Source: Micromonospora musae
GTDB taxonomy: Bacteria > Actinomycetota > Actinomycetes > Mycobacteriales > Micromonosporaceae
Length of the DNA: 64,000 bases
Reading direction: 5' to 3'
Assembly (NCBI RefSeq): GCF_003626635.1
Contig: NZ_RAZT01000003.1
Location: 372,001-436,000 of the forward strand
The notes beneath the pieces are model-generated. The model did not search any database, had not been told where the DNA came from, and saw only the letters and a program-made list of their open reading frames with translations. A program made the position numbers and the translations under genes. This document shows positions 35,372-44,426 of the stretch, one piece after another. How positions within the stretch are numbered: position 1 is the stretch's first letter; each line of letters begins with the position of its first letter.

Positions 35372-35827
35372 TCACTGCGCCGCACCGGGTGCTTCTACCC
35401 GGCGCTTGAGCTGCTTCAACGCGGTATCCATGATCATTTTCTCGGCCTTGCGACGGAACATACCGAGCATCCCGACCGAAAGCTCCACCTCGAGCGTGTA
35501 GGTCACCGTGGTCGTGCCGCCCGGCTCGCCGACCAGGTCGTACGAACCCCGCTGCGACCGCTGCATCTTCGACGGCGCCACGAGGTGCCACTCGATGCGG
35601 CTCAGATCCTCGGCGTAGGCGTAGGCGAGCACGTACTCGTCGGCCAGCACGCCCGCGTCGATGACGAACCGGACCTTCCTGGCGTAGCCGTCCTCGTACT
35701 CCTCGACCACCTCCACCCGCCGCATCGCCTCGCTCCATTCCGGGTAGCGCGCGAAGTCGCAGATGACCGCCGCCACCTGCTCCGGTGGCGCGTCGATGAC
35801 GATCGACTGGGTGGAGGTGTCCGCCAT
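35372..35827 (-). CDS. SRPBCC (polyketide cyclase-like) lipid-binding fold protein
   Basis: 151 residues with a START/Bet v 1-like fold: MADTSTQSIVIDAPPEQVAA, ICDFARYPEWSEAMRRVEVV, EYVLAYAYAEDLSRIEWHLV and a long C-terminal helix. It corresponds to M. tuberculosis Rv2185c, at the same place just upstream of the acyl-CoA ligase gene (fadD15, here divergent, 169 bp away). Family members bind hydrophobic ligands; no catalytic residues are evident. First gene of the operon with DUF5304, glkA and the EEP gene. Confidence 0.85.
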   Translation of the reverse strand: MADTSTQSIVIDAPPEQVAAVICDFARYPEWSEAMRRVEVVEEYEDGYARKVRFVIDAGVLADEYVLAYAYAEDLSRIEWHLVAPSKMQRSQRGSYDLVGEPGGTTTVTYTLEVELSVGMLGMFRRKAEKMIMDTALKQLKRRVEAPGAAQ

Positions 35828-35996
35828 GGGGGGAGGCTACCCGGCGCGGCGTGACGCCCGGCCGTCCCGCCCCCACGCCACGCCACACCCCGGGGCGGCA
35901 ACCTACCGGGAGCGCCCGGACGGACGGACAGGTAGGTTTCGACAGAGCCGGCCCGTGGGCGCGGCCGATCGACCAGTGCGAGCACGAGGAGTGTAG

Positions 35997-37805
35997 GTGC
36001 GCGAGTTCTCGGTACCACCGATCGTCACCGTCGGCGACTCCGCCAACCTCACCGACCCCGTCTGGGAGAACGCCGAAGCCGCGCCCGACACCGTGCAGTT
36101 CGTCCGCCCCACCGGCGCCACCGAGGGTCCGGCCTGGGCCGACGTCACCTGCCTGCAGTTCCGTGACGAGGTGGCGGCCGTGGCCCGGGGCCTCGTCGCG
36201 GCCGGCGTACGGGCCGGTGACCGGGTCGGGCTGATGAGCCACACCCGCTACGAGTGGACCCTGATCGACTACGCCATCTGGGCCGTGGGCGGGGTCTCCG
36301 TGCCGATCTACGAGACCTCCAGCGGCGAGCAGGCCGCCTGGATCCTCGCCGACTCCGGCGCGGTGGCCTGCGTGGTCGAGACCAACGCCCACGCCACCCT
36401 GCTGGCCGGCGTACGCGACCAGCTTCCCGACCTCGGGAAGGTCTGGCAGATCGACCTCGGCGCGGTGGACGAACTCGTCGCCGCGGGCGCGTCGGTCGAC
36501 CCGGCGGAGGTCGACAGGCGTCGCGCGGCGCTGCGCAGCGCCGACCTGGCCACGATCATCTACACCAGCGGCACCACCGGCCGCCCCAAGGGCTGCGTCA
36601 TCACGCACCGGAACATGTACGCCGACATCGCCAACGCGGTGCCGGTGCTGCCGAACCTGTTCAACCCGGGCGCCAGCACCCTGCTCTTCCTTCCGCTGGC
36701 GCACGCCTTCGCCCGGCTCATCCAGGTCGGCGTGGTGTACGCCCGCGCCACCATGCGGCACTGCGCCGACCCGAGGAACCTGGTCGCGGAGTTGCAGGAG
36801 TTCCGCCCGACCTTCGTGCTCTCCGTCCCCCGCGTCTTCGAGAAGGTCTACAACGCCGCCAAGCAGAAGGCCGAGGCCGACGGCAAGGGCGGCATCTTCG
36901 CCCGCGCCGAGCAGGTCGCCGTCGCGTACAGCGAGGCGCTGGAGTCCCCCGGCGGGCCGGGCTTCGGCCTGCGGGCCCAGCACGCGCTCTTCGACCGGCT
37001 GGTCTACCGCAAGCTGCGCGCCGCGCTCGGCGGCCGGTGCCGGGACGCGATCTCCGGCGGCGCCCCGCTCGGCGCGCGCCTCGGCCACTTCTTCCGCGGC
37101 ATCGGGGTGCCCGTGTTCGAGGGGTACGGGTTGACCGAGACCGCCCCGGCCGCCGCCGTCAACCTGCCCTCGGCGACCCGCGTCGGCACGGTCGGCCGGC
37201 CGCTGCCCGGCGTGACCATCCGCATCGAGGACGACGGCGAGATCCTCATCGCCGGCGAGCTGGTCTTCGACGGGTACTGGCGAAACGAGGACGCGACCGC
37301 CGAGGTGCTCACGAAGGACGGGTGGTTCCGCACGGGCGACCTGGGCCAGCTCGACAACGACGGCTACCTCAGCATCACCGGCCGGAAGAAGGAGATCATC
37401 GTGACGGCCGGCGGCAAGAACGTCGCCCCGGCCGTGCTGGAGGACCAGGTCCGGGCCCACCCCCTGGTCAGCCAGTGCCTGGTCCTCGGCGACCAGAAGC
37501 CCTTCATCGCGGCGCTCGTCACCCTCGACGAGGAGGCGCTGCCTCGGTGGCTGGAGTCGGTCGGGCTGCCCGCCGACACGCCCGCAGCCGAGCTGCGCCA
37601 GCACGAGGGGCTGCGCGCCGAGATCCAGAAGGCCGTGGACCTGGCCAACGCGGCCGTCTCCCGGGCCGAGGCGATCAAGGTGTTCCGGATCCTCCCCCGG
37701 GACTTCACCGAGGCGACCGGTGAACTGACCCCGTCGCTGAAGGTCAAGCGCCAGGTCGTGCACAAGACGTACGCGGCGGAGATCGCCGAGATCTACCAAG
37801 GCTGA
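35997..37805 (+). CDS. fadD15: long-chain fatty-acid-CoA ligase (FadD15-like)
   Basis: 602-residue adenylate-forming enzyme that activates fatty acids to acyl-CoA. GTG start with GAGGAG nine bases upstream. Seen: A3 motif IIYTSGTTGRPKGCVITHRN, A4/A5 region FEGYGLTETAPAAAVNLP, DGWFRTGDLGQLDNDGYL, GRKKEIIVTAGGKNVAP and the late catalytic Lys in TPSLKVKRQVV. Homologue of M. tuberculosis FadD15 (Rv2187) in the conserved block. The histidine kinase gene starts 14 bases after its stop, so ligase, kinase and response regulator are probably one operon. Confidence 0.93.
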   Translation: MREFSVPPIVTVGDSANLTDPVWENAEAAPDTVQFVRPTGATEGPAWADVTCLQFRDEVAAVARGLVAAGVRAGDRVGLMSHTRYEWTLIDYAIWAVGGVSVPIYETSSGEQAAWILADSGAVACVVETNAHATLLAGVRDQLPDLGKVWQIDLGAVDELVAAGASVDPAEVDRRRAALRSADLATIIYTSGTTGRPKGCVITHRNMYADIANAVPVLPNLFNPGASTLLFLPLAHAFARLIQVGVVYARATMRHCADPRNLVAELQEFRPTFVLSVPRVFEKVYNAAKQKAEADGKGGIFARAEQVAVAYSEALESPGGPGFGLRAQHALFDRLVYRKLRAALGGRCRDAISGGAPLGARLGHFFRGIGVPVFEGYGLTETAPAAAVNLPSATRVGTVGRPLPGVTIRIEDDGEILIAGELVFDGYWRNEDATAEVLTKDGWFRTGDLGQLDNDGYLSITGRKKEIIVTAGGKNVAPAVLEDQVRAHPLVSQCLVLGDQKPFIAALVTLDEEALPRWLESVGLPADTPAAELRQHEGLRAEIQKAVDLANAAVSRAEAIKVFRILPRDFTEATGELTPSLKVKRQVVHKTYAAEIAEIYQG

Positions 37806-37819
37806 CTACCATCCGTCAC

Positions 37820-39505
37820 GTGCCCGCCTCGACAACCGCCCGACCTCACCCCCTCGCCGCCGCCGCGCGCCTGGTGATGCTGGCGCTGGTCGCCGTCCTG
37901 ACCCTCTTCGCCACCCGCGAGCTGGCCCAGCTCTGGTGGATCGCGCTGCTCGCCGTGGCCGGGCTGCCCGCCCTGCTCGCCCCGCAGCACCGGATCATCG
38001 CCCCGCTCAGCCGGGTGGCGGAGGTGGTGGTGCTGGGGCTGGCGGCGAGCCATGTGGCGGCGGTGGCCCTGGTCGGCGGGTCGATCCACGGCCTGGGCGC
38101 GTCCGCGGTGCTGCCGTACCTGGCGGTGCCGGTGACCGTCACCGCGCTGCGCCGCCGGTTCCGCGAGGGCGCCGGCCTGCTCGCGGTGGCCGCCGTCGCC
38201 CTGCTGGTCAGCGGCGCGCTCACCGAGGTCGACGGGGCCCGGCAGATCACCCAGCCGGGCTACCTGGCCGTCTGCGCGCAGTGGCTGATCCTCGCGGTGC
38301 TCGGGCTCTACGCCGCCCGCACCCTGCACCGCGTGATGCAGGCGCGCGGCGAGGGCAAGCCGCAGCCGTACGCCGAGGCGACCCGCCTGCTCACCCAGCT
38401 GCGTACGGTCGCCCGGCAGCTGCCCGGCGCGACCCTCGACCCCGGCGGCATCTCCGAGCACCTGCTGGAGGAGCTGCGCAACGTGGCGCCGAGCAACCGG
38501 GCCGCCGTGCTCTCCGCCAGCGGCGGTGGCCGGCTCGTGGTGCTCGCCCAGGTGGGTGTCGACCGGGTCGACTGGGAGACGACGCTCGACGCGGACTCGG
38601 CGATCGCCGACGCCTGGGCCAGCCAGCAGCCGCAGACCGCGGCCCGGTCGCAGGCCCGGTCGCACCCGGGCGGCGACGTCTCGGCGCTGATCGTGCCGCT
38701 GGTCGCCGGGGTCCGCACCGTCGGCCTGGTGGTGCTGGAGGCCGACGCCGGGCACGCCTACCCATCGCCGGTGGTGTCGCGGGTGACCGCCCTGACCGGC
38801 CCGGCCGCGCTGCGGCTGGAGGCGGCGCTGCTCTTCGACGAGGTCCGCTCGCTGGCCACCAACGAGGAGCGGCAGCGCCTGGCCCGGGAGATCCACGACG
38901 GGGTCGCCCAGGAGCTGGTGATGGTCGGCTACGGCATCGACAACGCCCTGGCCACCGTGCACGACGACACCGAGGAGACCGCCGAGGCGCTGCGCACGCT
39001 GCGCGCCGAGGTGACCCGGGTGATCACGGAGCTGCGGCTGAGCCTCTTCGAGCTGCGCAGCGAGGTGGACCGGCACGGCGGGCTGGCCGCCGCGATCGCC
39101 GAGTACGCCCGCACCGTCGGCGCGTCCGCCGGCCTGCGGGTGCACCTGTCGCTGGACGAGTCGACCGCCCGGCTCCCCGCCGCCACGGAGGCGGAGCTGC
39201 TCCGCATCGCACAGGAGGCGGTGACGAACGCCCGCAAGCACGCCGGCGCGTCCAACCTCTGGGTCACCTGCGAGGTCGACCCGCCGTACGCGCAGATCGA
39301 AGTGTCGGATGACGGTCAGGGGATCGCTGACCAGCGGCCCGACGGGCGGTACGGTCTTGCGATCATGGCCGAGAGGGCGGAACGTATCCGGGGCCGGTTG
39401 GAGATTCGACCCCGGCGACCGAGCGGCACGACCGTGGCGGTGGTTCTCGGCACCTCGCCCCGGCGCGATAACGTGCGCGGTAGCGCAGCAGCAGAAGGGG
39501 AGTAA
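37820..39505 (+). CDS. NarL-type sensor histidine kinase
   Basis: 561 residues. About six membrane helices in the first 175 residues (LVMLALVAVLTLF; WWIALLAVAGLPALL; VVVLGLAASHVAAVALVG and others), then a GAF-like domain (about 195-340), a HisKA_3 dimer domain with ERQRLAREIHDGVAQEL (phospho-accepting His about 357), and an HATPase_c domain with EAVTNARKHAGAS (N box) and VSDDGQGI plus GRYGLAIMAERAERI (G boxes). It partners the response regulator seven bases downstream. The membrane part has no large outer loop, so the signal is probably sensed within the membrane or by the GAF domain. Confidence 0.92.
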   Translation: MPASTTARPHPLAAAARLVMLALVAVLTLFATRELAQLWWIALLAVAGLPALLAPQHRIIAPLSRVAEVVVLGLAASHVAAVALVGGSIHGLGASAVLPYLAVPVTVTALRRRFREGAGLLAVAAVALLVSGALTEVDGARQITQPGYLAVCAQWLILAVLGLYAARTLHRVMQARGEGKPQPYAEATRLLTQLRTVARQLPGATLDPGGISEHLLEELRNVAPSNRAAVLSASGGGRLVVLAQVGVDRVDWETTLDADSAIADAWASQQPQTAARSQARSHPGGDVSALIVPLVAGVRTVGLVVLEADAGHAYPSPVVSRVTALTGPAALRLEAALLFDEVRSLATNEERQRLAREIHDGVAQELVMVGYGIDNALATVHDDTEETAEALRTLRAEVTRVITELRLSLFELRSEVDRHGGLAAAIAEYARTVGASAGLRVHLSLDESTARLPAATEAELLRIAQEAVTNARKHAGASNLWVTCEVDPPYAQIEVSDDGQGIADQRPDGRYGLAIMAERAERIRGRLEIRPRRPSGTTVAVVLGTSPRRDNVRGSAAAEGE

Positions 39506-39512
39506 CCCGAGG

Positions 39513-40181
39513 ATGACCACAAGCCCGACACCGGCCACCCGTACCAAGGTCCTCCTGGTCGACGATCATGACCTGATTCGGAAGGGCCTGCGGCACGCCT
39601 TCGAGCGGGACCGGCAGTTCGAGGTCGTCGGTGAGGCCGCCACCGCGGCGGAAGGGGTCCGCCAGGCCGGGGCTCTGCAGCCGGACGTGGTGATCATGGA
39701 TCTCCGGCTGCCCGACGGCAGCGGCCTCGAGGCCACCCGGGCACTTCGCAAGTCCAGCGCCTCGATGGGCATCGTGGTGCTGACCATGTACGCCGGCGAC
39801 GACCAGCTCTTCGGCGCCCTGGAGGCCGGCGCGAGCGCCTTCGTGCCGAAGACCGCGCCCGCCGACGAGGTCGTGGCCGCCGCCCGGCACGCCGCCTCCT
39901 CCCCCAGCGCGTTCACCGCGGCCGACCTGGCCGAGGCGATGAAGCGCCGGCTGGCGCCGTCCGGGCCGCAGCTCTCCCCCCGTGAGGGCCAGGTCCTGCG
40001 GCTGCTCGCCGACGGCATGAGCGTGGCGGGCATCGCCAAGCAGCTCTTCGTCAGCGAGTCCACCGCGAAGACCCACATCTCGAAGCTCTACGAGAAGCTG
40101 GGCGCGGCCAACCGGGCGCAGGCGCTGATGACCGCGCTGCGGCTGGGCCTGCTCGAGGCTCCGGACGCCCCCAAGTTCTGA
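39513..40181 (+). CDS. NarL/LuxR-family response regulator
   Basis: 222 residues from the ATG at 39513, with GGGGAG ten bases upstream. Receiver domain: acidic pair VDDHD (17-20), phospho-accepting Asp63 in VVIMDLRLPDGSG, switch Thr in VVLTMYAG, and Lys in AFVPKTAP. DNA-binding LuxR domain at about 150-215 (LSPREGQVLRLLADGMSVAG, then IAKQLFVSESTAKTHI). Cognate to the kinase upstream. Targets are not visible in the window. Confidence 0.93.
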   Translation: MTTSPTPATRTKVLLVDDHDLIRKGLRHAFERDRQFEVVGEAATAAEGVRQAGALQPDVVIMDLRLPDGSGLEATRALRKSSASMGIVVLTMYAGDDQLFGALEAGASAFVPKTAPADEVVAAARHAASSPSAFTAADLAEAMKRRLAPSGPQLSPREGQVLRLLADGMSVAGIAKQLFVSESTAKTHISKLYEKLGAANRAQALMTALRLGLLEAPDAPKF

Positions 40182-40398
40182 CCGCTTCGCCGCCCTCCGG
40201 CGGCACGGCGTAGGGCGGGTCTCTCGCGGACGCGCCCCGGATCCGCGTCGGCCGCGACGGCCGGCGCGGATCTCGCGTATCGACCGGCGTCGGCTGCCGA
40301 AGTGGTGGCCGACTATGGTCACCCGGGCACTCGGAGGGGCAGAATACCCGCGGTGCGGCGGGCAACGACGCCCGTGCGCCGAGGGCGAGGGGTGGAGC

Positions 40399-41208
40399 AT
40401 GCAGCGGCCGGACTGGGCACCCGAGACGATCGACATCGAACGCCCGAGCGTGGCCCGCATGTACGACTACTACCTCGGCGGCTCGCACAACTTCGCCGCC
40501 GACCGGGCCGCCGCCCAGGCGATGGTGGCCGCGGTGCCGGAGGCGCCGCTCATGGCCCAGGCCAACCGGGCGTTCCTCCGCCGGGCGGTGCAGTTCCTCA
40601 CCGAGGCCGGCGTCCGCCAGTTCCTGGACATCGGCTCGGGCATCCCGACCGTGGGCAACGTGCACGAGATCGCCCGCCGCACGGCACCGGGCTCACGCGT
40701 CGTCTACGTCGACGTCGACCCGGTGGCGGTGGCGCACAGCCGGGAGATCCTCGCCGGCGACGACCACTCCGTCGTGGTCCAGGAGGACCTGCGCCACCCG
40801 GAGCGGATCCTCGCCCACCCGGACGTACGCGGGCTGCTCGACCTCGACGAGCCGGTCGCCGTGCTGGTCGTCGCGGTGCTGCACTTCATCTCCGACGACG
40901 ACCGGCCGGCGGAGATCCTCGGCAACCTGCGGGACGCGCTCGCGCCCGGCAGCCACCTGGTGATCTCGCAGGCCAGCGACGAGGGGCGCGACGTCGAGGA
41001 GCGGGGTGAGGCGCAGCGTGTCTACCGGCGTACCGACAACCCGCTCTGGATCCGCAGCCGGGCCGAGCTGACCGCCTTCTTCGACGGCTTCGAACTGGTC
41101 GAGCCGGGCGTGGTGTGGGTGCCGCAGTGGCGTCCGGAGGCGCCGGAGAACGCCGAGGACGCGGAGCGGGCCGTCTTCCTGGGCGGCGTCGGGCGACTCG
41201 GTGGCTGA
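40399..41208 (+). CDS. SAM-dependent methyltransferase-like protein (DUF574 family)
   Basis: 269 residues from the ATG at 40399, with GGTGGAG before it. Seen: the family N-terminus RPSVARMYDYYLGGSHNFAA, SAM-binding motif VRQFLDIGSGIPTVGNVHEI, VYVDVDPVAVAHSREIL and AVLVVAVLHFISDDD. This large actinomycete family (DUF574, S-adenosyl methyltransferase-like) has few characterised members. The GGDEF-EAL gene starts inside its last codons (8-bp overlap), so the two are translationally coupled. Confidence 0.88.
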   Translation: MQRPDWAPETIDIERPSVARMYDYYLGGSHNFAADRAAAQAMVAAVPEAPLMAQANRAFLRRAVQFLTEAGVRQFLDIGSGIPTVGNVHEIARRTAPGSRVVYVDVDPVAVAHSREILAGDDHSVVVQEDLRHPERILAHPDVRGLLDLDEPVAVLVVAVLHFISDDDRPAEILGNLRDALAPGSHLVISQASDEGRDVEERGEAQRVYRRTDNPLWIRSRAELTAFFDGFELVEPGVVWVPQWRPEAPENAEDAERAVFLGGVGRLGG

Positions 41209-42961
41209 GTCGGCGGCGCTGCGTTCACCCTCGCGTCCCGGGACGTTCGCCCGAGCCTGGGCCAAGGCGGTCGGCGGCACCAGTTTCCTGCCGCTCACCC
41301 ATGCGCAGCTGGAGGCGCTGCTGCAACGCCTCGCCGACCAGCTGGCCGCCGCGCTGCTGGCCGAGCCCTTCGACCTGCGCCCCGGTCACCGGGTGGGCGC
41401 CGAACTGGTCGCCAACCACATCGCCTCCGCGGAAGGGCTGGGCCGCACCGTCGAGGTCGTCCAGCTCCGGCTGCTCCGCGACCTGGGCCTGGTGGGCGAC
41501 GACGTCGAGGACCGGATGGCTCGGCTGCTCGCCGCGGTGGCCACCGGTTACGCCCGGGCGTTGCGCGACCGCACCCTCGACGAGCAGGAGTCGATCCGGC
41601 GGGCCGTGATGATGGCTCGCACCCAGGCGGAGCGCGCGTTGCGGGAGAGCGAGGCCCGGTTCCGCCGCCAGGCCACCCACGACTCGCTCACCGAGCTGCC
41701 CAACCGGGCGCTCTTCACCGAGCGGCTCACCGACGCGCTCAACGAGCCCGGCCGGGGGGCGCAGCGGATCGGGCTGTGCTTCGTCGACCTCGACCGGTTC
41801 AAAGTGGTGAACGACTCGCTCGGCCACCAGGTCGGTGACCGGCTGCTCATCACGGTCGCCGACCGGCTGCGCCGGGCCCTCGACGGGCACCTGGTGGCCC
41901 GGCTCGGCGGGGACGAGTTCGTCATCCTGGTGGAGCGGACCGGCGGCACCGACGACGTCGTCGCGGTGGCCGAGGCGGCGCTCGCGGCGGTGCGTGAACC
42001 GGCCTTGGTGGACGGTCACGAGCTGGTGGTGACGGCGAGCATCGGCATCGCGGAACGGCAGGTGGCCGGCACCACCCCGAGCGACCTGATGCGCGCCGCC
42101 GACAGCACCCTGCACTGGGCCAAGGCGGCCGGCGGCGCCCGATGGGAGATCTTCGACGCCGAACGCAACCGGCGGGAACTGGCCCGCTACGCGCTCTCCG
42201 CGGCCATTCCCCCCGCGCTGGAGCGAGGTGAGTTCTACCTCGACTACCAGCCGCTGACGTCGCTGCGCGACGGCAGCCTGCTCGGGGTGGAGGCGCTGGT
42301 GCGCTGGCGTCACCCGGAGCTCGGCGTGCTACGACCGGGCAGCTTCATCGGGTTGGCGGAGGAGACGGGCCTCATCGTGCCGCTCGGCGGCTGGGTGCTG
42401 GCCGAGGCGTGCCGGGAGGCGGAGGGCTGGTCGGCGCGGGGCGGCCGGACGCCGTTCGTCAGCGTCAACCTTGCCGTACGTCAGGTGCACCGGCCGGGCC
42501 TGGTGCAGGAGGTGCACGGGCTGCTGGAGCGGACCGGGTTGCCGCCGGACCGGCTCCAGTTGGAGATCACCGAGAGCACCATGATGAGCACCACCGAGGA
42601 GCCGGTACGGGCCCTGCGCGGCCTCGCCGACCTGGGCGTACGGATCGCCATCGACGACTTCGGCACCGGCTACAGCAACCTCGCGTACCTGCGGGACCTG
42701 CCGGTGACGGAGCTGAAGGTGGCCGGCGAGTTCGTGGCCGGCCTGCGCGCGCCGGCGGCGGATCCGGGCAGCCGCACCGACGAGCGGATCCTCGCCTCAC
42801 TCGTGTCGCTGGCGCACGCGCTCGGTCTCACGGTGACCGCCGAGGGGGTGGAGACCGCCGGCCAGGCCGAACGGCTGCGGGCGATCGGCTGCGACGCCGG
42901 CCAGGGGTGGCACTTCGGCCGCCCGGCACCCGCCGACCGGATCCTGGAGCGCGTCGGCTGA
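41201..42961 (+). CDS. GGDEF-EAL cyclic di-GMP turnover protein
   Basis: 586 residues with GTG start overlapping the methyltransferase gene. The first 145 residues are a helical sensor-like region with no membrane segment. GGDEF domain at about 155-325: VDLDRFKVVNDSLGH and an intact RLGGDEF; no RxxD inhibitory site five residues before it. EAL domain at about 330-580: EALVRWRHP, VSVNLAVRQ, LQLEITES, IDDFGTGYSNL, LKVAGEF (usually LKID), AEGVETAGQ and AGQGWHFGRP, so the metal-binding and catalytic residues are mostly kept. Both synthesis and breakdown of cyclic di-GMP are therefore possible. Cytoplasmic. Confidence 0.92.
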   Translation: MAESAALRSPSRPGTFARAWAKAVGGTSFLPLTHAQLEALLQRLADQLAAALLAEPFDLRPGHRVGAELVANHIASAEGLGRTVEVVQLRLLRDLGLVGDDVEDRMARLLAAVATGYARALRDRTLDEQESIRRAVMMARTQAERALRESEARFRRQATHDSLTELPNRALFTERLTDALNEPGRGAQRIGLCFVDLDRFKVVNDSLGHQVGDRLLITVADRLRRALDGHLVARLGGDEFVILVERTGGTDDVVAVAEAALAAVREPALVDGHELVVTASIGIAERQVAGTTPSDLMRAADSTLHWAKAAGGARWEIFDAERNRRELARYALSAAIPPALERGEFYLDYQPLTSLRDGSLLGVEALVRWRHPELGVLRPGSFIGLAEETGLIVPLGGWVLAEACREAEGWSARGGRTPFVSVNLAVRQVHRPGLVQEVHGLLERTGLPPDRLQLEITESTMMSTTEEPVRALRGLADLGVRIAIDDFGTGYSNLAYLRDLPVTELKVAGEFVAGLRAPAADPGSRTDERILASLVSLAHALGLTVTAEGVETAGQAERLRAIGCDAGQGWHFGRPAPADRILERVG

Positions 42962-42967
42962 GCAGGC

Positions 42968-43006
42968 GTAGACAATGTCTACGCCCACCTGGTAGACACT
43001 GTCTAT
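42968..43006 (+). promoter_or_regulatory. double TetR operator overlapping the start codon
   Basis: GTAGACA-A-TGTCTAC (42968-42982) is a perfect 15-bp palindrome, repeated with one change as GTAGACA-C-TGTCTAT (42992-43006), centre-to-centre 24 bp. The second copy runs into the ATG at 43005. TAGACA at 42969 and at 42993 could also serve as -35 and -10 boxes with an 18-bp spacer, the latter ending six bases before the ATG, giving a leaderless, self-repressed gene. Confidence 0.75.
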
Positions 43007-43604
43007 GCAGGACTCGGAGCCGGACATCCGCACTCGGCTGATCACCGCCGGGGTGGAGCTGGTGCACAGCGAAGGGCACGCGGCGGTCTCCCTGCGGGAC
43101 ATCGCCCGCCGGGCCGGTGTCTCGCACGGCGCACCGAGGCGCCACTTCCCCACCCATCTCGACCTGCTCTCGGCGATCGCCCGGCAGGGGTACGCCGACC
43201 TCGGTGTCCGGATCGCCGCGGTCGTACGCGACGCCGGACCCGACCCGCGCGAGCGGCTCCTCGCCCTCGGCCGGGCCTACCTCGACTACGCCGCCGCGCA
43301 GCGGGGGATGTTCGAGCTGATGTTCCGGCACGATCTGCTCAACAGCGGCCGGCTCGGGCTGCGCGACACCAGCCTGCCACTCTTCACCCTGCTGGCCGAC
43401 CTCGTCGCGCAGCTACGGCGGCCGACCGACGCTCCGGCCACCGTCCTCGCCGGCGCGCTCTGGGCGAACCTGCACGGCCTCGCGCAGCTCTGGGCCTGGG
43501 GAAGCCTGCAACTCGCGACCGGTGCCACCGACGACGACGCCCTGCTCCGGGCCACGCTCGACGCGCACCTCGGCCCCGCCCGCGCCGGACAACCCCGTAC
43601 CTGA
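43005..43604 (+). CDS. TetR-family transcriptional regulator
   Basis: 199 residues. N-terminal helix-turn-helix (IRTRLITAGVELVHSEGHAA then VSLRDIARRAGVSHGAPRRH with HFPTHLDLL) and a helical ligand-binding C-terminal domain with WAWGSLQLATGATDDD near the end (TetR_C_33-like). No ribosome-binding site; the message is probably leaderless. Two palindromic operators lie at its start, so it should repress itself and the acyltransferase gene that begins 12 bases after its stop. Ligand unknown; control of membrane lipid acylation is an inference. Confidence 0.92.
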   Translation: MQDSEPDIRTRLITAGVELVHSEGHAAVSLRDIARRAGVSHGAPRRHFPTHLDLLSAIARQGYADLGVRIAAVVRDAGPDPRERLLALGRAYLDYAAAQRGMFELMFRHDLLNSGRLGLRDTSLPLFTLLADLVAQLRRPTDAPATVLAGALWANLHGLAQLWAWGSLQLATGATDDDALLRATLDAHLGPARAGQPRT

Positions 43605-43615
43605 TCGGAGGAGCT

Positions 43616-44287
43616 GTGCCCCTGCTGTACGACCTCGGCAAGCTGACCGTCGGCACCGCGCTACGGCTCGGCTGGCGCCCACGGGTGGAGGGACTGGCCC
43701 ACCTGCCCCCACACGGCGGCGCCATCCTCGCCGGCAACCACCTCTCGGTCGCCGACGAGCTCTTCCTGGCCTCGGTCACGCCGCGCCGGATCGCCTTCTG
43801 GGCCAAGTCGGAGTACTTCTCCGGCGGGGGCGCGCGCGGCTGGCTCAGCCGTCGCATCGTCAGCGGCATGGGCGCCATCCCCGTCGAGCGCGCCGGCGGC
43901 CGGGCCGTCCTCACCGCGTTCGACGCCGCCGTGCCGGTGCTGCGCGCCGGCGGCCTCGTGGCCGTCTACCCGGAGGGCACCCGCTCCCCCGACGGCCGGC
44001 TGCACCGCGGCCGCACCGGCGTGGTCCGGCTGGCCCGGGACGCCGAGGTGCCGATCATTCCGGTCGGTGTGCTCGGCACCGCGGAGGTGCTGCCGATCGA
44101 CGCGCGCCTGCCCCGCCGGCATCCGGTGACGCTGCGGTTCGGTGCGCCGATCCCGGTGGCCGGACGCATCAACGGGCCGCGTGACATCCGGCTCCTCACC
44201 GACGAGGTGATGGCGGCGATCCAGCAGCTGACCGGCCAGGAGTACGTGCCCCGGTACGCCCCGAGGCGGGAGTCGCTGGCCGCCTGA
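43616..44287 (+). CDS. PlsC-family acyltransferase (second copy)
   Basis: 223 residues from a GTG with GGAGGAG four bases upstream. Seen: GNHLSVADELFLASVTPRRI (variant NHxxxxD: NHLSVAD), FWAKSEYF, GAIPVERAGG and YPEGTRSPDGRLHRGRTGVV. Shares its fold and motifs with the PlsC encoded at 25.4-26.1 kb. It is co-transcribed with the TetR regulator, so this copy is inducible while the other appears constitutive (inference). Its last codons (SLAA, stop) form the first unit of a 25-bp tandem repeat. Confidence 0.9.
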   Translation: MPLLYDLGKLTVGTALRLGWRPRVEGLAHLPPHGGAILAGNHLSVADELFLASVTPRRIAFWAKSEYFSGGGARGWLSRRIVSGMGAIPVERAGGRAVLTAFDAAVPVLRAGGLVAVYPEGTRSPDGRLHRGRTGVVRLARDAEVPIIPVGVLGTAEVLPIDARLPRRHPVTLRFGAPIPVAGRINGPRDIRLLTDEVMAAIQQLTGQEYVPRYAPRRESLAA

Positions 44288-44398
44288 ACAGCGCGGGCCG
44301 CTGGCCGCCTGAACAGCGCGGGCCGCTGGCCGCCTGAGAAGTGCGGGCCGCTGGCCGCCTGAGCGGCGTGGGCCGGTGGCCGCGTGAGCGGCGCGCCG
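44274..44398. repeat. 25-bp tandem repeat, five units, starting inside the 3' end of the acyltransferase gene
   Basis: Units start at 44274, 44299, 44324, 44349 and 44374; the consensus begins CGCTGGCCGCCTGA and ends GCGGGC. The first two are identical and the last two diverge progressively. The first unit includes the acyltransferase stop codon TGA, and each following unit repeats that TGA out of frame. The array ends 28 bp before the convergent glycosyltransferase gene. Confidence 0.92.
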
Positions 44399-44426
44399 GG
44401 GGGCCGTCGGCGCTGCTGTCCGCCGG

